34,486 nt of DNA from contig CAMWXM010000003.1 in assembly GCA_947178195.1 (NCBI GenBank), forward strand, positions 1-34,486, in the 5' to 3' direction. Shown here piece by piece: positions 32,414 to 34,486 of this stretch (its first letter is position 1; every line of letters starts with the position of its first letter). A model generated the notes under the pieces. That model was not told the DNA's origin, did not search any database, and saw only the letters and a program-made list of their open reading frames with translations. Made by a program: the position numbers and the translations under genes. The DNA comes from an uncultured Ruminococcus sp. (GTDB taxonomy: Bacteria > Bacillota > Clostridia > Oscillospirales > Ruminococcaceae).

Positions 32414-34057
32414 TTATGCAGTATTATTTTTGATTTTAAGGGCATATTTTTCTATTGCTTTAGCTGCGCCGTCGTCCTCACAGCAGTCGGTCACATGCAG
32501 AGCATGAGCCTTGACGGTTTTGGAAGCATTGCCCATAGCCACGGAAATGCCTGCGGATTTCAGCATGGAAATATCGTTATTACTATCGCCGATAGCCATG
32601 ACCTCCGACATATCTGCCTTTATCATATTGCTTAAATACTGAACTCCCTGACCCTTGCAGCAGGTATTTGCGGTTATTTCCAGGTTATAATCCATAGCGT
32701 AGGCGATTCTTGGCGGCGGAACAAGATGGCTTATTCTGCATATAGCCTCTTTGCGTTCCCTTTTGCTTGCAAAAAACAAATTGATTTTTTCAAGACTCGG
32801 ATTAGTATCGTTATAATATTTGCGTATATTATTTTTAAGAGTTCTTGAATTTTTCAGCACCTTGTCAAATCCGTCGGTAACATTATAATAGTCCAGCTTC
32901 TGCATATCCGACGCCTGTATATAACCCTTGCCGTCGATATAAAGGTCGATCATGCATTGATAGCTGTTCAGGATATCCAGTACCTTTTCAGCCGTTTCAG
33001 GCTCAAGAGGATTTCTGTATATTACAGTTCCTTCACTATCTACGATAGACGAACCGTTGGAGGTTATAAAGTACATTATTCCCTTTATATTTTTTACTGC
33101 ATCAGGTATTTCGTCCATCATTCTGCCTGTGCATACCGCAACGGTTATCCCCGAAGCGGCAGCCTTATTGATAACGTCGATGGATCTTTGTGAAATATTT
33201 TCAGCATGGCTTATAATAGTACCGTCAAGATCCACTGCAATAAGCTTGATTTTTTTAACAGGCTTTACGAGCAGCCTTTTACGGAAATTTTTCTTAACGG
33301 TTTTTTTCATACGTGAATATCTGGACTGTAATTTTTTCAGACTGTCAACGGTATCGTTATCCGGCTCGATAATAATTTCGCCGGTAAAGCCGTTTACAGC
33401 AGCAAATTTTCCGTTCATACTGCTATCCAGTTCTTTTACATTGAATACAGAGGGGATTTCAAGATTTCTTGCAAGGCAGGCGGCGTGAGATTTTCTCATA
33501 CCGTTTATTGCGATAACAGCATTTGCGGAAGCAAGCCGCATAGCTATAATATAGCTGGGAACATAAGATTCGCTTACAATAATTTTATTCGTTTTATCTG
33601 GAATTTTAAAAACAGCCTTTTTAAGGGTAAGAAATCTTATAATGTGCTCGGAGATGTCTATAACGTCCATGGATTTCGCACGGCTCATCTCATCCTCCAT
33701 ACTGAGGAACAGAGATGAAAATTCTATAGAAACGACACGAACCGCATATTCGGCACAGACATTTTTTTCTCTTATCATTTCTGTGATAGAATTAATATAA
33801 TCGTTATCCTGCAGCATCATTTGCTGAAAGCTGAAAATCTGTGCATTTTCTTCTCCTGCTCTGTGCAGAGTTTTTTCATAAAGTGTTTGAAGTAAATTAA
33901 GAGTATCAGCGCTTGCTTTAAAAAAACGATTGATTTCATATTCGGTGTCTTCTGCCGCCTGCTTTTCAACAACAGAAATGTTTTTTGTAAAGTCACGAAC
34001 ATGAATATATCCGAAAGCAATCCCCTTGCTGACGCTCGTTCCTTTTATAATTTTCAT
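32414..34057 (-). CDS. Fusion of PTS enzyme I N-terminal domains with a Cof-type HAD phosphatase
   Basis: 547 residues in two parts. Residues 1-235 resemble the N-terminal half of PTS enzyme I: GTSVSKGIAFGYIHV, the HPr-binding helical region (RAGEENAQIFSFQQMMLQDNDYI) and the swivelling phosphohistidine domain with RKSHAACLARNLEIPSV, where His191 matches the PEP-phosphorylated histidine (GGRTSH in E. coli). The C-terminal PEP-binding barrel of enzyme I is missing. After a basic linker (about 240-268), residues 270-547 form a HAD-IIB phosphatase with all motifs: DLDGT (276-280), CTGR (309-312), Lys468 and GDSNND (490-495). So it cannot take phosphate from PEP itself, but could exchange it with phospho-HPr, perhaps gating the phosphatase. 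The substrate is unknown. The leader is about 165 bases long. Confidence 0.85.
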   Translation of the reverse strand: MKIIKGTSVSKGIAFGYIHVRDFTKNISVVEKQAAEDTEYEINRFFKASADTLNLLQTLYEKTLHRAGEENAQIFSFQQMMLQDNDYINSITEMIREKNVCAEYAVRVVSIEFSSLFLSMEDEMSRAKSMDVIDISEHIIRFLTLKKAVFKIPDKTNKIIVSESYVPSYIIAMRLASANAVIAINGMRKSHAACLARNLEIPSVFNVKELDSSMNGKFAAVNGFTGEIIIEPDNDTVDSLKKLQSRYSRMKKTVKKNFRKRLLVKPVKKIKLIAVDLDGTIISHAENISQRSIDVINKAAASGITVAVCTGRMMDEIPDAVKNIKGIMYFITSNGSSIVDSEGTVIYRNPLEPETAEKVLDILNSYQCMIDLYIDGKGYIQASDMQKLDYYNVTDGFDKVLKNSRTLKNNIRKYYNDTNPSLEKINLFFASKRERKEAICRISHLVPPPRIAYAMDYNLEITANTCCKGQGVQYLSNMIKADMSEVMAIGDSNNDISMLKSAGISVAMGNASKTVKAHALHVTDCCEDDGAAKAIEKYALKIKNNTA

Positions 34058-34228
34058 TATGTCAGACGCCTTTCATAGAACAAGTTAGTAACAGGTTTGT
34101 GCAACAATAAATGTCGTAATGCTGAGGCATACTGCAAAAAGCATGGCATAATCATGATTTATGCAATCTGACGAAAACCGACTGTACATTTTCAGCACGC
34201 TCATTATTCGTCACTGCCTTATACTTAT

Positions 34229-34257
34229 ATTATATCTCATTTTTTGTGAAAATTCAA
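34229..34257 (-). promoter_or_regulatory. Promoter of the enzyme I-HAD fusion gene
   Basis: Reading leftward: TTGAAT (34252-34257), 17 bases, TATAAT (34229-34234). The leader of about 165 bases contains a small GCATAA/TTATGC hairpin (34149-34167) but no riboswitch I can name. Confidence 0.7.
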
Positions 34258-34442
34258 TAATTTTTTATAAAATATATTAAATTTCTTGTTTTAACCAAAT
34301 ATGCGCATGCAAAAAAATATTACTTCGTGAACGGCTGCTGATCTGCTTTCGACAGAAGGTTCTGAAACACGAGTTTCAAAAGCACTTCAAACAGTTTTTT
34401 TATATCTTATTTGTATAAATTTGAGAAAATTGAAAAAAAATA

Positions 34443-34470
34443 TTGATTTTTTTGAAAAATATGTTATAAT
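34443..34470 (+). promoter_or_regulatory. Rightward promoter at the window end
   Basis: TTGATT (34443-34448), 16 bases, TATAAT (34465-34470), pointing to a gene beyond the right edge. Between 34258 and 34442 I see only AT-rich DNA and a small GAAAC/GTTTC hairpin (34369-34381). Confidence 0.6.
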
Positions 34471-34486
34471 GTAAATATAACTGGGC

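Noticed and set aside
33057..33488. 143-residue frame antisense to the enzyme I-HAD gene
   Set aside because: Shadow of the coding strand, with no start signals and hydrophobicity arising from the complement.
1..34486. CRISPR array, tRNA, rRNA, transposase or phage genes
   Set aside because: None was seen on either strand. The only repeats are the short ones listed.

Overview
The window is a low-GC, spore-former chromosome segment, most likely from a gut-type Clostridia (Ruminococcus / Oscillospiraceae-like). The basis is AT-rich intergenic DNA with strong AGGAGG-type ribosome sites, two sporulation genes (spoIIP, spoVAC), the SRP RNA-dnaX-ebfC-recR block typical of Firmicutes, an ECF sigma / DUF4179 pair, and a malQ-glgP storage-glucan operon. 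The genus is inference; nothing here fixes it. There is no tRNA, rRNA, CRISPR array or transposase gene.

Layout. (1) 1-7434, accessory defence island, all leftward: a six-gene type I restriction-modification operon hsdM - mntA - hepT - hsdS - (membrane protein) - hsdR. It has one consensus promoter overlapped by TTGTAC-type palindromes. A complete HepT/MntA (HEPN / minimal nucleotidyltransferase) toxin-antitoxin module sits between hsdM and hsdS. The hsdM/hsdS junction sequence is present twice, once on each side of the module, which reads as the scar of a cassette insertion. A large inverted repeat lies behind hsdR. (2) 7467-12780, signalling locus: an OmpR-type two-component system runs left. 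Divergent to it are a lipoprotein (propeller-like region plus solute-binding domain) and a lipoprotein esterase. Their shared upstream region carries helically phased TTAGAG repeats, a likely response-regulator site. (3) 13045-18165: ECF sigma factor with a DUF4179 partner; a Sir2 deacylase translationally coupled to D-aminoacyl-tRNA deacylase; and metG. (4) 18415-25640: small membrane protein, malQ-glgP, spoVAC, a DUF4234/DUF2752 pair behind a perfect consensus promoter, and ilvE preceded by a 40-residue membrane microprotein that is easy to miss. (5) 25757-29843: SRP RNA with its own promoter and terminator, then dnaX-ebfC-recR-deoD and a small secreted protein. (6) 29931-34486: spoIIP with a downstream small membrane protein, a polysaccharide deacetylase, and an unusual fusion of the N-terminal half of PTS enzyme I to a Cof-type HAD phosphatase. 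Promoters pointing off both ends show that genes continue outside the window.

The strongest candidates for something undescribed are the toxin-antitoxin module embedded in the restriction operon with duplicated junction sequence and an extra membrane protein, and the enzyme I-HAD fusion, which keeps the phospho-accepting histidine but has no PEP-binding domain.
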